A stretch of 64,000 nt of DNA from an uncultured Bacteroidales bacterium (lineage in GTDB: Bacteria > Bacteroidota > Bacteroidia > Bacteroidales > Bacteroidaceae). Each line of letters starts with the position of its first letter. Position 1 is the stretch's first letter. Shown here piece after piece: positions 39,738 through 48,554 of this stretch. The DNA lies in the NCBI GenBank assembly GCA_902760315.1, contig CACWFV010000003.1, positions 1 through 64,000 of the forward strand, read 5' to 3'. The notes beneath the pieces were generated by a model. That model saw nothing but the letters and a program-made list of their open reading frames with translations, made no database searches and had not been told where the DNA came from. A program made the translations under genes and the position numbers.

Positions 39738-40853
39738 TTTCACCCTCTGCCCGTCTCTCAACAGTCCCGCACCTTCGGCAATGATAACATCGCCCGTTTT
39801 CAAACCACTTGTGACAACGTAGGTCTGACCGTCATTGTAGGGCATTGTCTCCACTGGAGTTGCCTTTGCCACACCGTCGATTACCTTAAATACAAATATC
39901 TTGTTCTGAATGTCAAAGGTAGCCTCTTGTGGAATGACAATAGCATCTTTTACCAAGTACGGAACTCTGACAGCACCATTGCTGTTGTTACGGAACAGTC
40001 CGTCGGGATTATCAAACGAAGCCCTAATGACCACTGTACCCGTTCCGTTTTCCACATTGCCACTGATGGCGTCAATACGGCCTTTGTGCTCCATCTCCTT
40101 GCCCCAGTAGGTGGTCAGGGTGACGTCAGGCAACTTATCCGGCAGTTCGTCGATGCTGCACTGATAGTATTGCGTCAGATCGTAGAGCGTCTTCTCCGAC
40201 ATTCCCATATAAGCATGGATATGGCTCGGGTCGGTTACGGTAGCCATTTCAATTTCTATTGAGGGGTCAACCATCTCGCCAATCCGGTATTCGATCATGC
40301 TGAGCACACCGTCGGACGGACTCCTCACAATGGTATACGACAGCTCGTTCTGGGCGGTTGCGAGGTCGGCTTTTGCCTCGGCCAGAGCTGCCTCAGCCTC
40401 AGCGGCTTCGTTACGTGCCTTGTTCAGGTCGAAGTCGCCGATGACATGCTGGCGGAACAGCTCTTCCTTGCCTTCCAGCGTCTGACGGGCGGTAGCCAAC
40501 TGCGCCTTGGCACTGTTCACCCTGGCTTCTGCATTTCTCACGGCTGCCTGATAGGATACCTGGTCGATGACGAACAGCGGCTGACCTTTCTTGACACGGG
40601 CACCTTCCTTCACACAAATCTGAGTCAGCCTTCCTGCAATCTGCGGACGGATGTTGGCAGGCTGTTCGGATTCTATCTGAGCTGTAAACTCACGGAAGAG
40701 GGTGAATTCCCGAGTGGTGATGGTAAGCCCACGATACTCGCCAACCGCATCCTCATCTTCTTCGTCATCGACATCCCAGCAACTATAGACTACTCCGCCT
40801 GCCAACAACAGAGTTGCCAGAAAAGCCATGAGGTATTTTGTTTTCTTAGTCAT
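39726..40853 (-). CDS. RND periplasmic adaptor (membrane fusion protein)
   Basis: A 375-residue AcrA-type protein. A signal or lipoprotein-like segment lies at 1-25 (LATLLLAGGVVYSC, Cys25), followed by an acidic patch DVDDEEDEDAVG. The first lipoyl half is IRPQIAGRLTQICVKEGARVKKGQPLFVID, the coiled-coil hairpin spans about 95-165 (NAEARVNSAKAQLATARQTLEGKEELFRQ...AEAEAALAEAKADLATAQ), the second lipoyl half is YTIVRSPSDGVLSMIEYRIGEMV, then the beta-barrel and membrane-proximal domains. It links the inner-membrane pump to the outer-membrane factor. The pump frame starts 20 bases after its stop. No regulator gene is adjacent. Confidence 0.92.
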   Translation of the reverse strand: MTKKTKYLMAFLATLLLAGGVVYSCWDVDDEEDEDAVGEYRGLTITTREFTLFREFTAQIESEQPANIRPQIAGRLTQICVKEGARVKKGQPLFVIDQVSYQAAVRNAEARVNSAKAQLATARQTLEGKEELFRQHVIGDFDLNKARNEAAEAEAALAEAKADLATAQNELSYTIVRSPSDGVLSMIEYRIGEMVDPSIEIEMATVTDPSHIHAYMGMSEKTLYDLTQYYQCSIDELPDKLPDVTLTTYWGKEMEHKGRIDAISGNVENGTGTVVIRASFDNPDGLFRNNSNGAVRVPYLVKDAIVIPQEATFDIQNKIFVFKVIDGVAKATPVETMPYNDGQTYVVTSGLKTGDVIIAEGAGLLRDGQRVKLKN

Positions 40854-40879
40854 CAGTATCAGTTCGTCTTTTGATGCTG

Positions 40880-40956
40880 CAAAGATACGAAATCATGCCG
40901 TAAAAACAAAACAAATCCATTTTTTTCTTCTGTTTCGTAGATTATCGTTACCTTTG
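40880..40956. promoter_or_regulatory. Divergent promoters of the RND operon and DUF6056 gene
   Basis: Minus -7 box TATCTTTG (40887-40880), 27 bases before the adaptor ATG. Plus -7 box TACCTTTG (40949-40956), 17 bases before the ATG at 40974. Confidence 0.65.
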
Positions 40957-40973
40957 CAGCACAAAAATAATCA

Positions 40974-42455
40974 ATGATGACAATGAGAATTAAGTCGTGG
41001 CAGGTGATGCTGTTGGTTTTCATGGGTGTTTTCCTTGTGCGTAACCTGATGCTGCCGATGATATCTGATGATATCCCCTACGCTTTTGTCTGGAATGGGG
41101 CTGACAGGGGCAATCTGCTCGACGGAGTAGGGCCACGGGAGCGGATTACTTCGTTTGGCGATATTGTCCGCTCGCAATATTCCCACTATATGACGTGGGG
41201 TGGCCGCGTCATAGGCATCGGACTGACGCAGCTCTTCGCCTGGGAGGGAAAACACTTGTTTGACTTCCTGAACACCCTGGTGTTTATAGCCCTTGCTTTT
41301 CTTATATACAAAATAGGTACAGGCAAAAAACTGGGCGAAATGAATGCCACGTATATGTTCTGGATACTTCTCGCCTTCTGGTTTCTGCTGCCCGACCCCT
41401 TCCTCACGACGCTCTGGATGTGTGGTAGTTGCGTCTTTCTGTGGACGGGTGTCATCGACATGTTGTTCCTCTTGCCGTTTGCCAATGCATTCTGGCGGGA
41501 TGGCAACTCCAAAATCTCCGACTTGTCACCCCTTGCTTCATGCCTTATCATGGCTCCTCTTGGCCTCTGTGCCGGCTGGTCGGTCGAGACAGGAGCATTT
41601 GTCACGGGATTCGTCACCTTCTTTGCGCTCATCTGGTTCTGGCATAAGAAACAATTGCAGGCATGGATGGTGGTAGGCTTTGTGTTCCTCTGCATAGGAG
41701 GGCTGATGCTCGGCCTGGCACCTGGCGAGATGGTGCGTCTGGAACTGCAGCGCCAGTACGAATACAATCCTGCTCTGCCTGAGGATATGTATTGGACACC
41801 ACTGATGTACTATATCAATTATGTTGAGTGTGTCAAGCCTGTAGTGAGTATGCAAATTCCCTTGCTGCTGTTAATAGGAGTCTATATCTGGCGTTTGCCC
41901 AAGGGACAGCGATGGAACAAGACCACACAGTTTCAGGCGGTGATGGTCAGTGCCTCGATGACGGTGATGGTGATTCTGATGTTCATACCGATGATTTCTG
42001 CGCGTGCCGGCTTCCTGCCTACTTGTGCCGTTCTTGTTGCTTCACTGTCTGCGCTACGCGAACTGCTGAAGGAAAAAGACGTGTTGTGGCAGCGCTATCG
42101 CCGTCTGATACAAGGCTTTGTGGCAGTAAGCATGGTGCTATGGGGGGTCACCACGTCCATCGTGCTCTATGTGGACTGGGATGTGCGCCGACAGTGGATG
42201 AGCCGCATCGACTACATCAATGCCCATCAGGATCAGGATATGGTCGTAGTGCATCAGATAGACGTGCCGCCGATAGCCGACGAACTGCCAGACTGGTGGT
42301 TCTACTATAATTGTGTCACTTGGAATACCGAGGTCTTGGCCTGGGGTAGCGACCTGGAGCCGCGCGAGGAGGGCAGCCACAACCTGATGTATGCCCAGTA
42401 TTATGGTTGGAAAAAGGTGATTACCGACGGTGAAGACCGGCGTAAGGTGGAATAA
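40974..42455 (+). CDS. DUF6056-family polytopic membrane protein (first copy)
   Basis: A 493-residue protein with about ten membrane helices. The first helix is followed by LPMISDDIPYAFVWNGADRGNLLDG, an acidic pair in the first outside loop, and then SFGDIVRSQYSHYMTWGGR. Such a DD motif after helix 1 is the hallmark of GT-C glycosyltransferases, so I infer a lipid-linked-sugar transferase, not a transporter; the family itself is uncharacterised. The C-terminal 100 residues are soluble (VDWDVRRQWMSRIDYINAHQDQDMVVVHQIDVPP). A paralogue is at 43835. The end overlaps the convergent condensation gene by 35 bases. Confidence 0.72.
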   Translation: MMTMRIKSWQVMLLVFMGVFLVRNLMLPMISDDIPYAFVWNGADRGNLLDGVGPRERITSFGDIVRSQYSHYMTWGGRVIGIGLTQLFAWEGKHLFDFLNTLVFIALAFLIYKIGTGKKLGEMNATYMFWILLAFWFLLPDPFLTTLWMCGSCVFLWTGVIDMLFLLPFANAFWRDGNSKISDLSPLASCLIMAPLGLCAGWSVETGAFVTGFVTFFALIWFWHKKQLQAWMVVGFVFLCIGGLMLGLAPGEMVRLELQRQYEYNPALPEDMYWTPLMYYINYVECVKPVVSMQIPLLLLIGVYIWRLPKGQRWNKTTQFQAVMVSASMTVMVILMFIPMISARAGFLPTCAVLVASLSALRELLKEKDVLWQRYRRLIQGFVAVSMVLWGVTTSIVLYVDWDVRRQWMSRIDYINAHQDQDMVVVHQIDVPPIADELPDWWFYYNCVTWNTEVLAWGSDLEPREEGSHNLMYAQYYGWKKVITDGEDRRKVE

Positions 42456-43716
42456 GTTCGCCTATCTTTGCGTCCTGATTGCCTGTCAACTGTAGTGCAA
42501 ACTCGCCAGAAAGCCGGGCTATCTCGTCAAGTTGCTCCTTTGTATAGAGCGCGTCGCTGCCCTCTACGTTGAAGGTCAGGCCTTCCTCGCGTATCTGTAC
42601 CACCATGAAGATGTGCTTAGCGCTTTCGGGCGATTCGATGCGGTAGCAAGGATAGTCAACTCCAAATAGGTTCGCATATTCATAGATGCTGCTGCCGCTG
42701 ACATTCATCTCCGTGCCCGTCTGGTCTTCCTGGGGTATGCCGAGGTCGCGCATCATGTGCGACCAGGGGTAGCCGATGGTGCGCATCACGCCGTAGAGGG
42801 CAGTGCGCGTCTGTGCTAAAAGCTGTGCCACGCTCTGCTCCGGGTCAGTATTGATGCGCAGCGACATGCTCTTGATGAAATCTCCATACACCTTCGGTGT
42901 CAACCGTTTGTCCAGCCGGCCGTGGTTAGTCGTCATAAAGCATACATCCGTAGTGCCTGCCATCTGACCCAAGGCCAGCGCGTAGGCCGCCACGCAGATG
43001 GTGGTCATCATCTTCTCCTGCTGTTTCTCGGACATGGCATTAGCCTTCAGTCGGATATGGCTCAGACGGGAATAGTCCAGCAGATAGATGGAGTAGAGCG
43101 TGTGACCCCAGGGGTTGACTGTCTGGCGGCAGATATCGGTATATTTCAGTCCTTTGAACTTTTCGAGGGTAGCCGTCTTGGCGCGCTCGTATGCACTGCT
43201 GCCATACGAGGCAATCTCCTGCTCGTTCCACTCGGCACAAATATCGCCCTGGTCTTCCAGTGGCACTCCGTGCATCACATCTTCGAAGGCACGGACTATC
43301 CCTATGATTGAAATGCCGTCGAAGAAAAGATGAAAGTGTGAACAGCAGACAACGATGCATTTCGCAGTGTCGATGATATTGATACGTATGCCAGGTTCCT
43401 CCAGTATCTTGAAAGGTTTTGCAAACTCCTGTTTGCGGGCTTCCCACTCCTCGTAGGTCATCTGATACCGGTTCACTGTGTTGGGCATCCCGGTATCCTC
43501 GCTGATCATCCACTTGCCCTCTACCTGCACTAAGTGGGCATGGCAGTAGTGCAGTTTATCTAAGACTTCCTGATAGGCTGCGGCAATTTTCTCGGCAGTG
43601 AAATAATTATGCGGCAGTTCATAGTAGGCGCATACCACGTATCCGTTCTCCATTGTCTCCCAGTTAGTCTCCGAGAGCATATCTTCTTGTGTGGCATTTA
43701 GTGGATATAGTCTCAT
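42421..43716 (-). CDS. Stand-alone condensation-domain (acyltransferase-like) protein
   Basis: A 431-residue protein built like an NRPS condensation domain or alcohol O-acetyltransferase. The N-terminus MRLYPLNATQEDML matches the start of C domains (YPLTxxQ); the active-site motif appears as CCSHFHLFFDGISIIGIVRAF, i.e. xHxxxDG with the second histidine and the Asp-Gly kept but the first histidine of HHxxxDG replaced by phenylalanine. The latch-side region TTNHGRLDKRLTPKVYGDFIKSMSLR matches the C-domain GR block. No carrier protein or adenylation gene lies nearby, so the substrate is unknown. It has its own promoter (TACTTTTG, 43750-43743, minus). Confidence 0.75.
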   Translation of the reverse strand: MRLYPLNATQEDMLSETNWETMENGYVVCAYYELPHNYFTAEKIAAAYQEVLDKLHYCHAHLVQVEGKWMISEDTGMPNTVNRYQMTYEEWEARKQEFAKPFKILEEPGIRINIIDTAKCIVVCCSHFHLFFDGISIIGIVRAFEDVMHGVPLEDQGDICAEWNEQEIASYGSSAYERAKTATLEKFKGLKYTDICRQTVNPWGHTLYSIYLLDYSRLSHIRLKANAMSEKQQEKMMTTICVAAYALALGQMAGTTDVCFMTTNHGRLDKRLTPKVYGDFIKSMSLRINTDPEQSVAQLLAQTRTALYGVMRTIGYPWSHMMRDLGIPQEDQTGTEMNVSGSSIYEYANLFGVDYPCYRIESPESAKHIFMVVQIREEGLTFNVEGSDALYTKEQLDEIARLSGEFALQLTGNQDAKIGELIPPYAGLHRR

Positions 43717-43742
43717 CAGTAAATCTGTGATTATTGCATGTG

Positions 43743-43820
43743 CAAAAGTACGAAATTCTTTCTTTATGACGTAACAAACGCCTTGTTTTTTGTCTTTTTT
43801 AATTTTATTGTTTACCTTTG
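43743..43820. promoter_or_regulatory. Divergent promoters of the condensation gene and second DUF6056 gene
   Basis: Minus -7 box TACTTTTG at 43750-43743 and plus -7 box TACCTTTG at 43813-43820. The plus box lies 14 bases before the ATG at 43835 and 20 before the ATG at 43841, which excludes the longer frame from 43790. Confidence 0.65.
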
Positions 43821-43834
43821 TAGCGTTGAAATGT

Positions 43835-45301
43835 ATGCTAATGGAAATAGGACTACTACTTCATCGACTTTGGCAGCGCACCTCCTGGCAGGTGGTGCTC
43901 TTGTTCTTTGCCGTGCCTTTTCTGATTCGTAACCTTCTGATGCCCTTGGCAGCCGATGACTTTTCGTATGCTTTTATATGGGACGGTGAGCACTGGGGCA
44001 ACCTGATGGACAATATCGGGCATCGTGAGCCAATAAACGGTTTTGGCGACATCCTGGTATCCCAATGGTCTCACTATTTCACCTGGGGCGGGCGCACGCC
44101 ATCCATGATCTTTATTCAATTCTTCGCCTGGGTCGGTAAGGTTTGGTTCGACATCGCCAATACGGCGGTATTCGTCATGCTGATGCTGGTGCTCTACTGG
44201 CTGTCGGTGGGAGGCGTGCAGTCTCCGGGTCGTCATAAGGGGGTATTCCTATGGGTGATGGTCTGCATGCTATTCGGAGTGATCGACTATATATCGACGA
44301 TGCTCTGGATGACGGGAGCCTGCGTCTATCTCTGGACAGGACTCTGGGAGTGCCTCTTTCTGTTGCTGATCATTAGTGGTAAGAGGCAGGAGGTGAGAGG
44401 TAAGAGATTACTGATGTCGACCGCAACAGTGAGTGGCTTGCTGGCGGGCTGGAGCGAGGAGGCTGGCAGTCTGGCTACGGTGGCACTTATCGCCTGTTAT
44501 CTTTTTTTATATTACCGGCATCGACAGCTCAGGTCTTGGATGGCCGTGGGCTTTGTGTTTCTGTTGATAGGCTGCGGACTGCTGATGCTGGCTCCAGGCT
44601 CCTTACATCGCGAAGAGTTGATGCTTCAGCTGGCACCAGAATATGTGCTGCCTAAGGAAAAGCTGTTCACAGCCGAAATGTTTTGGGATAACTTTACAGA
44701 AGGTTTCTTGCCTGTCCTAGCTTGGCAGAGCTTCCTCTTCATACCCATCGTGTTATACTTCTGGCGAGGGGGACGCTCACATCACGTCCTGTTGTTTACG
44801 GCTGCCAGTATGCTGGTGCTCTGCACGATGATGTTCGCCCCAGAGTTTCCGCTCCGCGCGGGCTTCCACTCCACCATGTTTCTGACCGTGGCCTCTGCCG
44901 CTGCCCTCAGACAGATTGCGCCCTGGCTGAAACAGTCCCTGACGGCAACGCAAAGCCGCCGAAAGCTGTCGCTGGCAATAGGCTGCGGCTGTCTGACGTA
45001 TGCCCTGGCGGTCATGGCAGGCTGCTTTATGGTCGAAGGCTCCTATCGCCAGCAGTACGACGAGCGTCTCGTCTACGTCAACCAGCATCGGGATGCCGAC
45101 CTCCTGGTGGTACGTGCATTCCATATTCCCTATGGCCTCGACAACTATCTGGGGCCGCGCTCGCTGACCGACCTTCATCTCATCTATGGCTTCGACCTGG
45201 AGTCGAAGCCCACCGACAACCGCTCGCTCATGTATGCCCTGTACTACGGTCTGCCGCCTATCCGTATTGACCGAGAAGTAGACTGGAAGAAGAGAAATTA
45301 A
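43835..45301 (+). CDS. DUF6056-family polytopic membrane protein (second copy)
   Basis: A 488-residue paralogue of the protein at 40974: the outside-loop motif is LPLAADDFSYAFIWDGEHWGNLMDN, then GFGDILVSQWSHYFTWGGR, with the same helix pattern and the same C-terminal soluble segment (RLVYVNQHRDADLLVVRAFHIPYGLDNY). The Asp-Asp pair is conserved, supporting a GT-C-like role. Start at 43835 (or 43841) by the promoter position. It is followed after 10 bases by the MATE-ATPase fusion, so the two are probably co-transcribed. Confidence 0.72.
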   Translation: MLMEIGLLLHRLWQRTSWQVVLLFFAVPFLIRNLLMPLAADDFSYAFIWDGEHWGNLMDNIGHREPINGFGDILVSQWSHYFTWGGRTPSMIFIQFFAWVGKVWFDIANTAVFVMLMLVLYWLSVGGVQSPGRHKGVFLWVMVCMLFGVIDYISTMLWMTGACVYLWTGLWECLFLLLIISGKRQEVRGKRLLMSTATVSGLLAGWSEEAGSLATVALIACYLFLYYRHRQLRSWMAVGFVFLLIGCGLLMLAPGSLHREELMLQLAPEYVLPKEKLFTAEMFWDNFTEGFLPVLAWQSFLFIPIVLYFWRGGRSHHVLLFTAASMLVLCTMMFAPEFPLRAGFHSTMFLTVASAAALRQIAPWLKQSLTATQSRRKLSLAIGCGCLTYALAVMAGCFMVEGSYRQQYDERLVYVNQHRDADLLVVRAFHIPYGLDNYLGPRSLTDLHLIYGFDLESKPTDNRSLMYALYYGLPPIRIDREVDWKKRN

Positions 45302-45311
45302 GAGTGAAGGA

Positions 45312-47066
45312 ATGGACAGCCAGAGGAATACATATCTGATTTCCAGAGCTTTGAAAAACTTTGTGGCGGCCTCAATCCTGACGGCTGCTACGGCGCAGCT
45401 GGCAAGCACCTTGGACGCTATTGTCCTGGCACAGTTCGTCAGCCAGGAGGCGATGTCGGCCCTCAGCCTGGTAGTGCCTGTTACCACCTTTATCAGTTGT
45501 CTCGGCTTACTGATGTCTTTTGGTGCCAATGCTTTGGCAGCCAAGGCGATAGGTCGCCATGACCTCAAGCGTGCCTCCGTGATCTTCTCCACTGCCGTGT
45601 GGTCGATTCTCTCGATAGGGCTGTTTTTCTCCTTGCTGATATGTGCAGGTGTCCCTGTGATCATGGACGTTATGACCGACGAGCCTGCGCTCCGCACCTT
45701 GCCGGCCGAATACCTGCGTGTCTATAGTTTGGGGGCCTGGCTGGAGATGCTGTCCTACGCCCTTTGTCTCTTTGTGGCTACCGACGGCCATCCGCGCCTG
45801 GTGACGCTGGCTGTCTCTGTGGGAGCCCTGGTGAATGTCGTTGTCGATGTTCTCGCCGTAGCCGTCTTCGGATGGGGCATCCAGGGCATCGCTGCCGGCA
45901 CGCTTGCCCAGTATGCCGTCAATGTGTTGATACTCAGCCGCTATTTCCGACGTCCCGCTTGCTCTTATCGCCTGATATGGCCGCGCGGACGCTGGTGGCA
46001 GCTTTGGGCGAATATGAAGGATGGCGCTCCCGTCACCATCAGCAATATCCTGATGTCGGTATCCATACTTCTCATCGGCAACATCTGTTACGATGCGCTG
46101 GGTGAGCGGGGCTTTTTCTTCTGGTCGGTCTGCCTGCAGATGCTCCTCATATCGGCAGTGTTTATCAACGGTGTGATGGAGGCGCTGTTTGCCATCGGTG
46201 GCATCATGCTGGGCGAGCACGATCTGAAGGGGCTCAACCTGTTGGCGCGTTGTTGTCTGACAGGTATCAGTATGCCGGTAGCGCTATTGATTGCCGTGAT
46301 GTGGATACCCGACGTCGTAGGCATACTGTTTGGTGTGGAGAATCCTGAAGAGATGGCCTGTCTTAATCATGCCTTGCGTGTTTACTCGCCTTATCTGCTC
46401 TGCTTTGCGCTGACGCTTATCCTCGTGGCCGTATATCAGGTGCTCGAGCGCAAAGTGCTGAGTATCGTCACCGTTGTGAGCCAGCTGGCTCTGGTGGTGG
46501 CTGCCGCCAGGCTCTTTGCCTGTCATGCGCCAGGCTATGTGTGGTATGCATTTCCGCTGACGGGGGGCTTTTTCCTGGGATGTCAACTCCTATATACCTA
46601 TACATATAGCCGCAAGCATGGCTGCCGTGTCTCCGGGCTAACATTGATACCCTATAGCGAGGGAGGACATACGCTCGACAGCTCTGTCCGCTACAGCACA
46701 GAGGATGTCACAGTAGCCCTCAGAAGGATAGAGCGTTTCCTCCTCGACCAGGGCATTGACAAGAGCGTTGTCTTCAGCGTGATGCTCTGCTGTGAAGAGC
46801 TGATGGTGAACATCGTACAACATTCCACAGGCCATATCGTTAGCCACACCTTCGACGTGCATGTCTTCGTAAAAGACGGCATGGTGCAGATTGCCGTCAA
46901 AGACGGTGGCCGCCCCTTCGACCCGATAGCAAGGGGAAAGGCTGCTAAGCTAAAGCTAGTAGACGACGATATCCCCGACCTGGGAGTGAGCATCGCAGCC
47001 AACATCGTTTCCGATATCTCCTATAAATACATGTATGGTCAGAATATGGTCCTGATTAAGGTATAG
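45312..47066 (+). CDS. MATE transporter fused to a GHKL (anti-sigma-type) ATPase domain
   Basis: A 584-residue two-part protein. Residues 1-440 are a MATE-family exporter with 12 helices: ALKNFVAASILTAATAQLASTLDAIVLAQFVSQEAMSALSL, SFGANALAAKAIGRHDLKRAS and NVVVDVLAVAVFGWGIQGIAAGT are typical. Residues about 450-584 are a histidine-kinase-like ATPase of the RsbW/SpoIIAB type: the N box is VMLCCEELMVNIVQHS and the G1-like box VAVKDGGRPFDP appears as IAVKDGGRPFDPIARG, followed by GVSIAANIVSDISYKYMYGQN. There is no phospho-acceptor histidine. The fusion suggests that transport is tied to ATP binding or to a partner-switching regulator. Start at 45312. Confidence 0.85.
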   Translation: MDSQRNTYLISRALKNFVAASILTAATAQLASTLDAIVLAQFVSQEAMSALSLVVPVTTFISCLGLLMSFGANALAAKAIGRHDLKRASVIFSTAVWSILSIGLFFSLLICAGVPVIMDVMTDEPALRTLPAEYLRVYSLGAWLEMLSYALCLFVATDGHPRLVTLAVSVGALVNVVVDVLAVAVFGWGIQGIAAGTLAQYAVNVLILSRYFRRPACSYRLIWPRGRWWQLWANMKDGAPVTISNILMSVSILLIGNICYDALGERGFFFWSVCLQMLLISAVFINGVMEALFAIGGIMLGEHDLKGLNLLARCCLTGISMPVALLIAVMWIPDVVGILFGVENPEEMACLNHALRVYSPYLLCFALTLILVAVYQVLERKVLSIVTVVSQLALVVAAARLFACHAPGYVWYAFPLTGGFFLGCQLLYTYTYSRKHGCRVSGLTLIPYSEGGHTLDSSVRYSTEDVTVALRRIERFLLDQGIDKSVVFSVMLCCEELMVNIVQHSTGHIVSHTFDVHVFVKDGMVQIAVKDGGRPFDPIARGKAAKLKLVDDDIPDLGVSIAANIVSDISYKYMYGQNMVLIKV

Positions 47067-47079
47067 ATAACAGAAATAT

Positions 47080-47110
47080 TTTGCCAATTCAAATCTTTTA
47101 GTTAATTTTG
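47080..47110 (+). promoter_or_regulatory. Near-consensus promoter of the sensor-kinase pair
   Basis: TTTG (47080-47083), a 19-base spacer and TAATTTTG (47103-47110) fit both the -33 and -7 elements of Bacteroidota promoters. It lies 43 bases before the ATG at 47154 and separates the kinase pair from the MATE gene. Confidence 0.75.
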
Positions 47111-47153
47111 CAGGCCAAAATATGAATTATCTGAAACACTAAGGACACTCTGA

Positions 47154-48554
47154 ATGAGTTACATAGCAAGGCTAACAAGTATTATCAAGAGGAATTTACC
47201 GTTGCGTGTGAGTCTGATGATTGGCTCAGCGCTGTCAGTACTGCTGTTTGCGTCGCTGTTCACCATGTTCTACTTTAGTCGGAAGACGCTGAAAGAGAAT
47301 GCGCTGAACAGGGCATCGTATTCGCTGCAACAGGCCATGACAAATATTGACAACATCCTGCTCAGCGTAGAAGAGACAGCCGGCAACACGTATTTCAACC
47401 TGCGGCTCGACAAACCGCAACTGCTGGACAGCGTCAGCGCCAGGATGATGGAGGCCAACCCCTACATCACGGGCTGCGCCATAGCCCTGGCCAGCGGTAA
47501 GGACTATGAAAAGGAGGCATGGTTCAGCGAAACCGTAGCGACGAAAGAGGCGAAATGGGTGAGGCAACAGGTAGAACAAGACTCGGTGATAGACCAGTTC
47601 ATCTCGTTCTGTCTGCCCATTGTGGTGGCGGGCGGTAATGTTGCCGGCGTCATTCGAGCCGACATATCGGTAAGCTTGCTGTCAGGCATCATTGCCGAGG
47701 CAAGGCCATCGCCCAACTCCTACTGTGCGCTGATGGACAGCGACGGGTCGTTCATCGTACACCCCATGGAGAACGGCCTGCTGACTCCTGACGGCCAAAA
47801 CATGTCCGAGGCGTCCATCAGACAGGCTGTCAACGCCATGGTATCAGGCAATGCCGGCTACGTGCCCTTTGAGACGGACGGCCACCGCTATTACCTGTTC
47901 TATAAACCTTTTGAGCGGGCTGAGGTGCCTTACCGTACCGAGGCAGACTACCACTGGAGTATCGGCATGGCCTACGACGAACACGACATCTTCGGTGCCT
48001 ACTACCGCCTGTTCAACTGGGTTGTCGCAATCACCTTAGGGGGCATTGCCGTCATGTACCTGCTGATTCGCCTCATTGTGCTCCGGCAACTGAGGTCGCT
48101 GGAGATGCTGACCCGACACGCCGAACGCATAGCACAAGGACACTATAACGAACCCATACCGACGACGCCCAAAATCGACGAGCTGGGCGTGCTGCAGGAC
48201 AACTTCCTGCACATGCAGCAATCCATATCAGCACACATGGACAAGCTGAACGAGCTGAGCAACGACATCAAGCAACGAGGAAGAGAACTGAAGGCCGCCT
48301 ACAAGCAGGCACGACAGGCAGAGAAGATGAAGACGGGCTTTCTGCACAACATGACCGACCAGATGATTCAGCCGGCCTTTGCCATTGCCGAGAACGTGAC
48401 GGCACTATGCGGCAACGACAAGGAGAGCGTGACGGCCACCAACGAACTCGTGGACAAGATAGAGCAGGACGGCACCACCATCACGCAACTGCTGAACAAC
48501 CTCCTGGACCTGTCGGAAAGAGAGATGGACGAAGAGAAAGGAGGCGAGGCATGA
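47154..48554 (+). CDS. Degenerate membrane sensor kinase lacking phosphorelay parts
   Basis: A 466-residue protein. A membrane helix at 18-40, a periplasmic double-Cache sensor domain of about 240 residues (NPYITGCAIALASGKDYEKEAWF, NSYCALMDSDGSFIVHPMENGLL), a second helix near 300, a HAMP domain (RQLRSLEMLTRHAERIAQGHYNEPIP), and a dimerisation helix KTGFLHNMTDQMIQPAFAIAEN. The usual H-box (NxxHExRTP) is replaced: Asp stands where His should be and the TP is QP. The protein stops after the second dimerisation helix without an ATPase domain. It therefore cannot autophosphorylate; it may regulate the intact kinase encoded next, with which it overlaps by ATGA. Confidence 0.85.
   Translation: MSYIARLTSIIKRNLPLRVSLMIGSALSVLLFASLFTMFYFSRKTLKENALNRASYSLQQAMTNIDNILLSVEETAGNTYFNLRLDKPQLLDSVSARMMEANPYITGCAIALASGKDYEKEAWFSETVATKEAKWVRQQVEQDSVIDQFISFCLPIVVAGGNVAGVIRADISVSLLSGIIAEARPSPNSYCALMDSDGSFIVHPMENGLLTPDGQNMSEASIRQAVNAMVSGNAGYVPFETDGHRYYLFYKPFERAEVPYRTEADYHWSIGMAYDEHDIFGAYYRLFNWVVAITLGGIAVMYLLIRLIVLRQLRSLEMLTRHAERIAQGHYNEPIPTTPKIDELGVLQDNFLHMQQSISAHMDKLNELSNDIKQRGRELKAAYKQARQAEKMKTGFLHNMTDQMIQPAFAIAENVTALCGNDKESVTATNELVDKIEQDGTTITQLLNNLLDLSEREMDEEKGGEA

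Noticed and set aside
42421..42455. Possible assembly error at the 35-base overlap of convergent genes
   Set aside because: Both ends look natural for their proteins and neither frame is disturbed; convergent overlaps also occur at 9034, 14113 and 50457.
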